Below are positions 8,728 to 16,288 of a DNA stretch of 45,698 bases, one piece after another; position 1 is the first letter of the stretch, and each line of letters begins with the position of its first letter. The notes beneath the pieces are model-generated. The model saw only the letters and a program-made list of their open reading frames with translations. It did not search any database and was not told the origin of the DNA. The DNA comes from AM-0621 sp964386705 (GTDB lineage: Bacteria; Planctomycetota; Planctomycetia; Planctomycetales; Planctomycetaceae), in NCBI GenBank assembly GCA_964386705.1, contig CAYLTY010000041.1, forward strand, positions 1 to 45,698. The letters run 5' to 3'. A program made the position numbers and the translations under genes.

Positions 8728-9714
8728 TTAGAACTGTACCGAGGCAGCGCCTCCGTCTTGGCGGCACCCGAGCCTTTGGTAGGTCGTGTAGTCAATGTTC
8801 TCACTGATGAAGCCGACCGCTCCGTCGCACATCAAGAACTGCGCGCCACCAACGTGTCGGGACTTAAATCCCCATGACGTATTCCACACATTATTCGCGT
8901 TGCAGCTATTCGCGACGTAGCCTGGATCGTTAATGCATGTATTGAAGTTAATTGGCGGAACAGTAGAGGCCCAGATTGAGTTCCCGTGAAACCAACCACC
9001 GTTGCCGTGGTCGTGGCAGTTCGGGCGTCCCTCACCTATTGCTATCACATTGGACGCACCATCGGTGATATCCCGCATGTGCGCTGACCAGACGTAGCGA
9101 CTGAAGACTCCTGAAATCTGGTTCGAATCATTCGAGCTGCCGTGCCCAGCAGGGCCCAGCAGATGTCCTGGATACAATGCACAACCAAACTGCCCAGGTA
9201 CTGATTGCGACCCCATCGAGAAGAAGTAATTCGTATGAGCTCGATCCAGGTTCACCGCGATGGTATCACTAGGACACTGCAACCCAGGGACAACGTGCCT
9301 GCGGTAGATCTGGCCGTTTGAATTGAAAAACCAATCGTCAACTGCGCCGTTAAAATCCACTCGGTCGAAAAGCGCCGCCTGATCCATGTTGGGAAGCATC
9401 TTCACAAAGTGGCTCCCCTTCTGCCAAATGCCGGTGATCCAGGGATGGCAGTCCTGGGCACTGCGGCCGAAGTCCACGCTGCATTGCGTCGTTCCACCCA
9501 CACCACTGCCGATCGGATAGACTCCGTAGGTTTCCTCGTACGTCGCCAGGGCCACACCCAACTGCTTCAAGTTGTTTCTGCATTGAGCGCGACGTGCCGC
9601 CTCTCGAGCCTGCTGCACGGCGGGCAGCAGTAAGGCCACCAGTACGGCGATGATCGCAATCACGACCAGCAGTTCGATGAGCGTGAAAGCGCGGCGTTGA
9701 AAGACGTTACGCAT
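8728..9714 (-). CDS. DUF1559 pilin-like protein with prepilin N-terminus and H-X9-DG motif
   Basis: A 328-residue protein with the type IV/II prepilin signature FTLIELLVVIAIIAVLVALLLPAV at residues 10-33, processed by a PilD-like peptidase. The residue before the cleavage site is Ala (RRAFTLIE) rather than the usual Gly. The body matches DUF1559: AREAARRAQCRNNLKQLGVAL after the helix, and the C-terminal H-X9-DG motif (HVGGAQFLMCDG). Planctomycetes carry dozens of these secreted proteins; their function is not established. GGAG upstream supports the start. It forms a likely pair with the lipoprotein gene 180 bp downstream. Confidence 0.93.
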   Translation of the reverse strand: MRNVFQRRAFTLIELLVVIAIIAVLVALLLPAVQQAREAARRAQCRNNLKQLGVALATYEETYGVYPIGSGVGGTTQCSVDFGRSAQDCHPWITGIWQKGSHFVKMLPNMDQAALFDRVDFNGAVDDWFFNSNGQIYRRHVVPGLQCPSDTIAVNLDRAHTNYFFSMGSQSVPGQFGCALYPGHLLGPAGHGSSNDSNQISGVFSRYVWSAHMRDITDGASNVIAIGEGRPNCHDHGNGGWFHGNSIWASTVPPINFNTCINDPGYVANSCNANNVWNTSWGFKSRHVGGAQFLMCDGAVGFISENIDYTTYQRLGCRQDGGAASVQF

Positions 9715-10071
9715 GACTTCTCCGAGGGAGGAATTCGATTGCGGCCGGGGATCTTGGCCACAGGCGGGGCGACGGAATCCGCATGATAGATCGGCGGTTA
9801 CCCATTTGTAGATGACCCAGAGGAGAAATCAGTCTGATTTCAACCTAAACAGCGCAAAAGCGTGACTGAAAAGGGTTTCTGCACAAGCGGATGCCCGAAA
9901 GAAGTAACCGCACAGATCGCACCAAATACCAACAGATGAAGGCAGCTGCGAAATCCGGGAACGTCGGCAGACCTGACATTCCGCCGGGAATCTGCCAGTA
10001 TCGACTTCGCTCAGTACCGGAGCTCGAACTGCTCGATTCCCAATGCTCCCAGACACCTGCGAGGAACCCGA
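9715..10071. promoter_or_regulatory. Divergent intergenic region, no clear sites
   Basis: This 357-bp region separates the minus-strand DUF1559 gene from the plus-strand M81 peptidase gene, so it should hold both promoters. I find ribosome binding sites at both edges (GGAG for the pilin-like gene, GAGGAA for the peptidase) but no convincing -35/-10 pair, operator or terminator. Confidence 0.4.
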
Positions 10072-11562
10072 ATGCGTATCGCCAGCGGGGGAGTACAGCA
10101 CGAAACCAATACGTTCACCGCGACGCCGACGCTGCTGGCTGACTTCGTCCGCGACAGCAATTGCGGGCCGGATCTCAGCGGCGGACAGATGATTTTTGAC
10201 CGGTTTCGCGGTACCGGAGCGATTCATGGCGGCTACATCGCAGGCGCTGAAGCGGTTGGTGCGGAACTTGTTCCACTGCTCTGCGCGCGAGCCCAACCTT
10301 CCGGAATCGTCGAACAGCAGACGTTCGACACCATGCTGGGCTGGTTCCTGGATCGGCTGCGAGCCGCCGGGCCGGTGGACGGCGTGCTGCTGGACCTGCA
10401 CGGAGCGATGGTCACAGAGAAGTATGAAGATGCCGAAGGTGCCTTCATCGCCGCCGTCCGCGAAGCCGTTGGGCCGCAGATGCCGATCGTCGTGACGCTG
10501 GACCTGCACGCGAACATCACGGCTCGCATGGCCGAGCTGGCGGATGTAATTATCGGTTTTGATACTTACCCACATGTGGATATGCACGCACGCGGGTATG
10601 AAGCCGCAGTATTATTGTCACGCATGATACGCGGCGAAGTCCGGCCGGTGATGGAATTCCGCCAGTTACCTTTGCTCACGATGCCACCGATGCAGTGCAC
10701 TCTGCGTGAACCGATGCAGTCGCTGATGCAGCGTGTCTTCCAGATGGAAGCCGAGCCCGGTGTACTGACTGCGACCGTCGCGATGGGCTTTCCCTTCGCC
10801 GACATCAAGGACGCTGGAGTATCCATACTGGTCACAGCCGATGCCGATCGAGAATTAGCCAAACGGAAAGCTGATGAACTCGCCAGTTGGTTATGGGATC
10901 TGAAAGACGACCTGCAGCCTAAACTGACCACGATCGAAGAAGTCATTCGCATTGCTAACACAGACCCGACGGGCGGGCTCACCCTGTTTGCCGATGGATC
11001 GGACAATCCCGGCGGCGGAGCTCCGTGCGACGGTACAGTTGCACTGCGGGCTCTGATCGATGCCAACTTTCAAGGTGCGGTCGTCGGCGTGTTGTACGAC
11101 CCGGAGACTGCCACTCAAGCGCATCGAGCGGGCGTTGGTGCCACAATCGACGCATGCATTGGCGGTAAGACAGACAAGCTGCATGGCGCTCCGGTCAAAG
11201 CCAAAGCTTATGTTCGCAACCTGAGCGATGGCCAATTCACTTATCGTGGTGCGATGATGCGCGGCGTCGAAGATCAGCTCGGACCGACAGCCACGCTCGT
11301 CATTGGCGGCGTCGAGGTTGTTGTTTCCTCGATCCGCCGCCAGTTGCTGGACGCCGAAATGTTGCGCATCGCTGGCATCAATCCGGCAGCGCGGCGACTG
11401 ATTGTGTTGAAAAGTGCTGTGCATTTCCGAGCGGACTTCGGACCGATTGCCAGCCGGATCTTTGACGCCGACACTCCCGGTATTCATCGACCGGACTTCG
11501 CGGCGTTTCGATACGAAAAGCTACGGCGTCCGGTATACCCGCTCGATACAGTGTCGCGGTGA
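10072..11562 (+). CDS. M81 family (MlrC-like) metallopeptidase
   Basis: A 496-residue protein matching the M81/MlrC family, named for microcystinase C. Zinc-ligand-type motifs are visible: QHETNTF at residues 9-15, DLHGAM, LDLHANIT, and DTYPHVDMHARG. The C-terminal half has the MlrC C-domain pattern (TLFADGSDNPGGGAPCDG). The family hydrolyses small peptides or related amides, but the true substrate in planctomycetes is unknown and microcystin need not be involved. No signal peptide is seen, so it should be cytoplasmic. GAGGAA stands 7 nt before the ATG. A small membrane protein gene follows after 25 bp and may be cotranscribed. Confidence 0.9.
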   Translation: MRIASGGVQHETNTFTATPTLLADFVRDSNCGPDLSGGQMIFDRFRGTGAIHGGYIAGAEAVGAELVPLLCARAQPSGIVEQQTFDTMLGWFLDRLRAAGPVDGVLLDLHGAMVTEKYEDAEGAFIAAVREAVGPQMPIVVTLDLHANITARMAELADVIIGFDTYPHVDMHARGYEAAVLLSRMIRGEVRPVMEFRQLPLLTMPPMQCTLREPMQSLMQRVFQMEAEPGVLTATVAMGFPFADIKDAGVSILVTADADRELAKRKADELASWLWDLKDDLQPKLTTIEEVIRIANTDPTGGLTLFADGSDNPGGGAPCDGTVALRALIDANFQGAVVGVLYDPETATQAHRAGVGATIDACIGGKTDKLHGAPVKAKAYVRNLSDGQFTYRGAMMRGVEDQLGPTATLVIGGVEVVVSSIRRQLLDAEMLRIAGINPAARRLIVLKSAVHFRADFGPIASRIFDADTPGIHRPDFAAFRYEKLRRPVYPLDTVSR

Positions 11563-11587
11563 GTTTGTATCTCATTGAAAGGTTGGC

Positions 11588-12061
11588 ATGGTTCGTCTGT
11601 TGTGGATAGTGCTGAGGTTCACACTGAGTGCCTGGGTGGGAGCGGCCACGCTGTTCGTGGTTACGGGAGTGCGCGAGGTCACGTCTCCATTGTTCGACGC
11701 GACAACCAAGAACCAGCTGGCAGCACTGCGTTTTCCAGCCTTCTACGCGTTCGGATTCACGCTGGTGCTACTGGGTTTCATCAGCGGCGTACTCTTGCGG
11801 TTCCTGCAATCCGATCGTCGCCGCAGCCTCAGTATTATTATCGCTCTCTGCGTTGCCGCTCTGGCCACGATGGTCTTCGACTATCTGCACGTCTATCTGC
11901 CGCTCGACGATCTTATGGCCAAACCGGATGCACGCGAACTGCCCGAGTTCCAACAGCTTCACGAGTGGTCAAAGTACGTCAACTTCGCGAGTCTCTTGCT
12001 GATTCTGAGCGCTGCCTGCATTTCAGTGGCCGAGCCCAAGCGACCTTCCAGCCAGCCTTGA
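11588..12061 (+). CDS. Small multi-pass membrane protein, hypothetical
   Basis: A 157-residue protein with four hydrophobic segments: WIVLRFTLSAWVGAATLFVV, ALRFPAFYAFGFTLVLLGFISGVLL, LSIIIALCVAALATMVF, and FASLLLILSAACISV. The pattern resembles small DUF4149-type membrane proteins, but I cannot assign it firmly. GAAAGG precedes the ATG, and the gene begins 25 bp after the M81 peptidase, suggesting one transcript. It is convergent with the isomerase-like gene that ends at 12091. Confidence 0.75.
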   Translation: MVRLLWIVLRFTLSAWVGAATLFVVTGVREVTSPLFDATTKNQLAALRFPAFYAFGFTLVLLGFISGVLLRFLQSDRRRSLSIIIALCVAALATMVFDYLHVYLPLDDLMAKPDARELPEFQQLHEWSKYVNFASLLLILSAACISVAEPKRPSSQP

Positions 12062-12090
12062 TGCGCGTCTCCTGCAAACGCGCTGTCTGT

Positions 12091-12852
12091 TCAGTCGCGA
12101 TTCATTTCGTCCCACAACTTGCGGTAATACCGCATGACCTTCAACGTGTCTGCGGTAGCAGGGCTTTCGGAGAGGCAATAACCCTGATACTTCATCGCGC
12201 GCAACAATTGAAAGAGTTCGCGATAAGGATAGTCATCATACAGATCGTGAATGTGAACCGTCTGACCCCAGTACGGCTTCAACAGTTCAAAGTTCGTCTT
12301 GATCGACTGGTCAATGGTCTCGCCGGGATTTGAATTCCAGCACACCCTGACCGATGGATGCTCTGTGGCCGCCATGATCTCGCGCATGACCTGCGGCTGA
12401 GACGTGCCGTTGCCATGCACTTCGACGCGAATCTCCTGACCGTGATCAGCGGCGAACTTGCCACATTCGCGGAGAGCTTCGGCGATGCGATCGACGGTGC
12501 GGCTGCGTTCCTCGCCTTTGACGAGGCCATTCGGGCGAACCTTCACTCCGGAAGCTCCGATGTCACGAGACAGCAGCACGAACTTGTTCGTCAGCTCGAT
12601 GTTCTGCTGCACGATGCCGTGATCGGGATTGTGGTACTCGCAAGCCGATCCCAATCCGACGCAGACCACTTTCGAATCCGCGAATCGCTGCTTGACTTCG
12701 TGGCGCTCAGCTTCGCTCATGGTCGGCTCGACGCCGTGCTTGTGCGTTGATCGCAGCTCAACACCTTCGAAGCCGGTGGCTTCACAGTTCTTGATCAGCG
12801 TCGGCAGATCCCACTCAGCGCCCCACATGTAGGTAACCAGTCCCAGCTTCAT
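12091..12852 (-). CDS. Sugar phosphate isomerase/epimerase-like TIM-barrel protein
   Basis: A 253-residue protein of the xylose-isomerase-like TIM barrel (AP endonuclease 2) superfamily. Typical features are the first strand KLGLVTYMWG, GFEGVELRSTHKHG, the metal-ligand-type segment IRVEVHGNG, VRVCWNSNPG and the late strand VHIHDLYDDYPY. These enzymes use a divalent metal to interconvert sugars or inositol derivatives; the substrate cannot be read from sequence. No signal peptide, so cytoplasmic. The start at 12852 is preferred to an in-frame codon at 12897 because AGAGGC lies just before it and homologues begin near MKLG. Confidence 0.85.
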   Translation of the reverse strand: MKLGLVTYMWGAEWDLPTLIKNCEATGFEGVELRSTHKHGVEPTMSEAERHEVKQRFADSKVVCVGLGSACEYHNPDHGIVQQNIELTNKFVLLSRDIGASGVKVRPNGLVKGEERSRTVDRIAEALRECGKFAADHGQEIRVEVHGNGTSQPQVMREIMAATEHPSVRVCWNSNPGETIDQSIKTNFELLKPYWGQTVHIHDLYDDYPYRELFQLLRAMKYQGYCLSESPATADTLKVMRYYRKLWDEMNRD

Positions 12853-12939
12853 TGAGGAGCCTCTTTCGTCGATGGAGACATGCGTTGAACGCCGCAAGCA
12901 GATTGTACTGACCTCAGAGACTCCTGCGCATCGTCGGCG

Positions 12940-13230
12940 CTAGGATCCACTCGGCGGCTTTGGGGCGGCGCTGGCTGGCGGCTTGCCCTTTCCTGCAGCG
13001 ATGTAGTCACCACGGGCGGCAGCGTAGTCGGCGGCAGAGATGTCCTCCCCCTGCCCTTGTGAGGCTTCAAAGCACTTCCGCAGATACGGAATGCACCAGC
13101 CGCAGCCAGTGCCAGCGCCATAGCATTCGCTTAACTGGCTCGGCCGTTTCAAGCCGTGCATGCGAATGAAGTTGGTCACCTTCCGCTTCGTCACATGAAA
13201 GCAAAGGCAGAGTTCATCATCGAGTTCCAT
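12940..13230 (-). CDS. Bfd-like [2Fe-2S]-binding protein
   Basis: A 96-residue protein whose first 50 residues match the BFD-like [2Fe-2S] fold: Cys8-x-Cys10 (CLC), then Cys43-x2-Cys46 (CGWC) after 32 residues, the spacing of bacterioferritin-associated ferredoxin. In E. coli, Bfd helps release iron from bacterioferritin; here no bacterioferritin gene is adjacent. Residues 60-96 form an Ala/Pro/Lys-rich tail not found in classic Bfd (about 64 aa). AAAGG precedes the ATG. The extra Cys36 lies near the cluster pair and might not be a ligand. Confidence 0.88.
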   Translation of the reverse strand: MELDDELCLCFHVTKRKVTNFIRMHGLKRPSQLSECYGAGTGCGWCIPYLRKCFEASQGQGEDISAADYAAARGDYIAAGKGKPPASAAPKPPSGS

Positions 13231-13267
13231 GCCAGTGCCTTTCGCTCAAGTGGACCTCAGAACGAGG

Positions 13268-14326
13268 CTACTTTAGCAGATCCTGGCGGCTGTAGGTCAC
13301 TAAACTTCCATTACTCAAACCCGCAGCCAGCGTCTGGCCGTCGGGCGAGAACTCAATGGCGGTGATACCCCAGACATCGGACCGTTTGATGCTGGCTAAT
13401 TGCTGACCCGATTCCACATCCCAGACGATGAGGAACCCGAATTTCTTCTTTTCCTTTGAATCGCCCTCGCCGCAGAGCACCAACAATCTGTCGTCAGATG
13501 AAAAACACAGGTCATACGGGTGCCCACGATCCTGCCGGAAGCTGTGAACGAGTTGTCTCGATTTGATGTCTCGCAAGCGAATTTCATTCTCTGAGTGAAT
13601 GGTCGCAACGATGCTTGATGACTTGCTGAAGGCGAGCTTGTGGAAGAACGGAGCGCGACCGCTGTGATCAAACTGATCAACGACGAGACCCCTCGCCCAA
13701 TCCCAAATCAACACCTCATTTCCTGCCCATTCCGGCGACGTGGCAAGCAACTGGCCGTCTGGCGAAAATGCTCGGACCATACCCACGCTGAGTGATTTCC
13801 CGGTGGGATTGTGCAGTTCACCAGAGAGGCATGCGCCTTCAAGATTTCGCACGACAACACGAGTTGGTTCAGCATCATCAGTCAGGCAAGCCACCAGTTG
13901 ATGGTCGGCATCCAGGGCGAATGGTCTCAAGATTTCACGCCGCTCTCGAATCGCGCCAGTAGGATCACAGAACATGAGTTCCTTGGTCCCATGGACAATC
14001 AACGAGCCATCTTTCGCGAAGGTCGGGATGGCAACTTCGTCCTGTTGACCGCCAGCGATGAATCCCGACTCACCACTTAGCTCCGCCGACCATAACCGGA
14101 CGTAACCGCGCGGTGGCGAAGCGTACTGGACTCGAACTCCCTGCGGATCCAGGGGGAAATGCCCGGTCGCAATCTGCTGCCCGTCGGGTGAATACGCAAT
14201 GCAATAAACGGCATCAGTGTGCGGGCTAAACGACGTGGCCGGGATTTCCGGCAGGGGTTTGGTGATACAGCCAGCCAAGATCAGCAAACAAAAACTGATT
14301 GTTCGCTGAATTGCTTTGCCAGCCAT
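13268..14326 (-). CDS. WD40-repeat lipoprotein
   Basis: A 352-residue protein with a lipoprotein signal (LILAGC, Cys20) followed by a beta-propeller. Repeats are visible as AVYCIAYSPDGQQIATGH, VRAFSPDGQLLATSPEW...VLIWDW, HKLAFSKSSSIVATIH...IRLRDI, DLCFSSDDRLLVLCG...LIVWDV, and ITAIEFSPDGQTLAAG at the C-terminus. It probably forms one propeller anchored to a membrane and acts as a binding scaffold; the ligand is unknown. AGGAG stands 7 nt before the ATG. It runs toward the Bfd-like gene in the same direction with 37 bp between them. Confidence 0.9.
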   Translation of the reverse strand: MAGKAIQRTISFCLLILAGCITKPLPEIPATSFSPHTDAVYCIAYSPDGQQIATGHFPLDPQGVRVQYASPPRGYVRLWSAELSGESGFIAGGQQDEVAIPTFAKDGSLIVHGTKELMFCDPTGAIRERREILRPFALDADHQLVACLTDDAEPTRVVVRNLEGACLSGELHNPTGKSLSVGMVRAFSPDGQLLATSPEWAGNEVLIWDWARGLVVDQFDHSGRAPFFHKLAFSKSSSIVATIHSENEIRLRDIKSRQLVHSFRQDRGHPYDLCFSSDDRLLVLCGEGDSKEKKKFGFLIVWDVESGQQLASIKRSDVWGITAIEFSPDGQTLAAGLSNGSLVTYSRQDLLK

Positions 14327-14535
14327 GATCCGACTCCTGAGAAAACTACCTCGACCACGACGGCCGGAGCCAAGGATGTCCTGATCAAATTCTCTCAGAA
14401 TCCGCTGATTTACTGAACATCAAAGTTTTGTTTGGACAGACTCATGGTTCCACGCACTGGGCATCAAACGGTTGCGAGGGCAGTCAGTTTCCGAAGTTGC
14501 GGCGCCCTGCATTATGAAATCACGCGCTCGGCTCA

Positions 14536-14588
14536 TGAAAAACGACAGCGGCTCAGTCGCTTCGATTTTTGAAATGACTGAGCCGCTG
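14536..14588 (-). terminator. Rho-independent terminator of the phosphofructokinase gene
   Basis: Perfect 13-bp inverted repeat (arms 14546-14558 and 14576-14588, sequence CAGCGGCTCAGTC and its complement) with a 17-nt loop. Read on the minus strand it is followed by TCGTTTTT. It lies 28 bp past the stop of the phosphofructokinase gene, in the right orientation. Confidence 0.85.
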
Positions 14589-14616
14589 CTTGCTGACTAC
14601 TACATCAGGCTGACGA

Positions 14617-15897
14617 TTATGGAATGTGGGTTTCCAAGAAGCGGGCCAGCTTCTGGAAGTCGGAGTTCTGCTCGATATACCGCACGACCGTGACCAGTGT
14701 GGCCGGGTCGACCAGTTCTTCGAACGGGACGTAGCGCAGGTCCAATTGGCCGACGATGGAGATCATCACGCCGTTGAGGCCCTGCTCAGCGATGGCGCGA
14801 TAAGCACCGACACCGAGCTGGCTGCCGAGCATGACGTCGAAAGCGTTTGGCGGAGCGCAGCGGCACTCATACCCGAGTTGCACGCCGGTGACTTTGCGGG
14901 CGTGCTTGGTTTGAGCTTTAAACTCCGCCGCGACCAGTTTCGCGAACTGCTTGCCGAGATCCACTTGAGCCACCGAGATATGTCCATGATCGTCGCGCGC
15001 GATGCCTTCGAGCTGCTTCGACGGCATGAACTCGGCGAGTCCTTCCGCCATCACCACGACGCCGAAGGCCTTGCCGTCACGCTCTTCGCGCACGCGCATC
15101 GTCTTGACGATCTTCTTCACGACATTGTCGATGTTCATGATCTTGCGCTTGCCGACCTGACCCGTCTTCGGGTTGGTGGTTTCTTCTTCAGCGGCCAGAT
15201 CACCAACGATGTCTTCGACGCTCAGCACCAGGCTGGCTTCGCCCGCGATAGCGGCACCATAGGCCAGCCAACCAGCGCTGCGACCCATCGTCTCGCAGAT
15301 GAAGTAGGCCTCGCCCGCTTCGGCGTCAGCAACGAGGTTGCGAATTTCACCAGCCAGCACGTCCACGGCGGTGAAGTAGCCGAACGTGAAGTCAATGCCG
15401 TTGTAATCGTTGTCGATGGTCTTTGGGATGTGCACCACCGGCAGTTTGCGGCTGCCTTCGGGCAGGTGATCCTGATAGAGCTTGAACTTGTTGGCGGTCT
15501 TCAGCGTGTCGTCGCCGCCGATCGAAACCAGTGCGTCGCAGTCGAGCGAGCACAGAGCTTCGTAGACGGTCTTCATCGGCGCCGTCTTCTCGGCGTTATC
15601 GAGATCCGCTGGCGACGAGATCAGCTTGCCGGGATTCGCTCGGGCAGTGCCGATGATGATGCCGCGCTGGTTGCGAGTTCGCTTCAGGCGCTGCTGATTC
15701 AAAATGATGTAGTCGCGGTTCTCGACCATCGGGTTGCCGGGCGCGAACTCCATCAAATGACGGTAGCCGTTCATGACGCCCACGACCTGAATGCCGGATC
15801 GCGAGAACGACGCCGCGCACGCCGAGATCACCGCGTTCGCTGCCGGGGCAGGACCGCCCGAGAACAGAATGGCCACACGTCGCAACTTCTGACTCAT
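14617..15897 (-). CDS. pfp: 6-phosphofructokinase, probably diphosphate-dependent
   Basis: A 426-residue cytoplasmic enzyme of the PfkA superfamily that phosphorylates fructose 6-phosphate to the 1,6-bisphosphate. The phosphate-donor site reads SIGGDDT (residues 125-131); Asp in the fourth position of GGDD, instead of Gly, is the mark of PPi-dependent enzymes. The catalytic loop PKTIDNDY lies at 158-165 and GRSAGWLAY further on. The N-terminal glycine-rich motif reads GGPAPAAN, rather than the common GGxAPGxN. PPi use would make the step reversible. The start at 15897 (GGAG upstream) is preferred over an upstream in-frame codon at 16206, which would add 103 residues unlike the family. A terminator follows the gene. 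Confidence 0.92.
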   Translation of the reverse strand: MSQKLRRVAILFSGGPAPAANAVISACAASFSRSGIQVVGVMNGYRHLMEFAPGNPMVENRDYIILNQQRLKRTRNQRGIIIGTARANPGKLISSPADLDNAEKTAPMKTVYEALCSLDCDALVSIGGDDTLKTANKFKLYQDHLPEGSRKLPVVHIPKTIDNDYNGIDFTFGYFTAVDVLAGEIRNLVADAEAGEAYFICETMGRSAGWLAYGAAIAGEASLVLSVEDIVGDLAAEEETTNPKTGQVGKRKIMNIDNVVKKIVKTMRVREERDGKAFGVVVMAEGLAEFMPSKQLEGIARDDHGHISVAQVDLGKQFAKLVAAEFKAQTKHARKVTGVQLGYECRCAPPNAFDVMLGSQLGVGAYRAIAEQGLNGVMISIVGQLDLRYVPFEELVDPATLVTVVRYIEQNSDFQKLARFLETHIP

Positions 15898-16288
15898 CGT
15901 AACTGACTCCAGAAAAGCAAAAAGAAATGCATTTGGGTCCGATGTTAGTCTCCTGCACTGGATGACTTCCATCGAAGCGGGCGCGGGCCTGGCCAGTTCG
16001 CCGGGTGGATGATGAGGCAAGTCCCCACAAAAAGGCTTGGAACGCAGGGGCAGCGCTTCGCGAACGACCGGCGAGTGAAAACACTCAAAGACTCGCCGCT
16101 GTCCGATCCGGCAGGCTGTTCCACAACCCGTCGCCCGGTTGGCAAGTGGACCGGGTTTTGTCAGCCTGTATCTGAAATGTGGCTCCAAACTAGTCGTGCG
16201 TTGCACTTATGATCTGTTGAAGCAAACGCCCGACCTTCCGCCACACTTCCCGCCCGACAGTAACCCTCCTGCCTCACGAGGATTCGCT
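15898..16288. promoter_or_regulatory. Divergent intergenic region between pfp and the PSD1 gene
   Basis: 391 bp expected to carry both promoters. Ribosome binding sites are seen at both edges (GGAG for pfp, GAGG for the PSD1 gene). A short 6-bp hairpin followed by TTTT (16134-16159) is present but weak and not at a gene end. I see no convincing promoter or operator. Confidence 0.4.

Noticed and set aside
14626..15906. A 426-codon plus-strand ORF antisense to the phosphofructokinase gene
   Set aside because: It mirrors the real gene's codon structure. GC-rich third positions leave long open antisense frames; the product has no recognisable domain, whereas the minus strand encodes an obvious enzyme.
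16134..16159. A 6-bp GC hairpin followed by TTTT, terminator-like
   Set aside because: It lies in the middle of a divergent promoter region with no gene ending there; the short stem is expected by chance.
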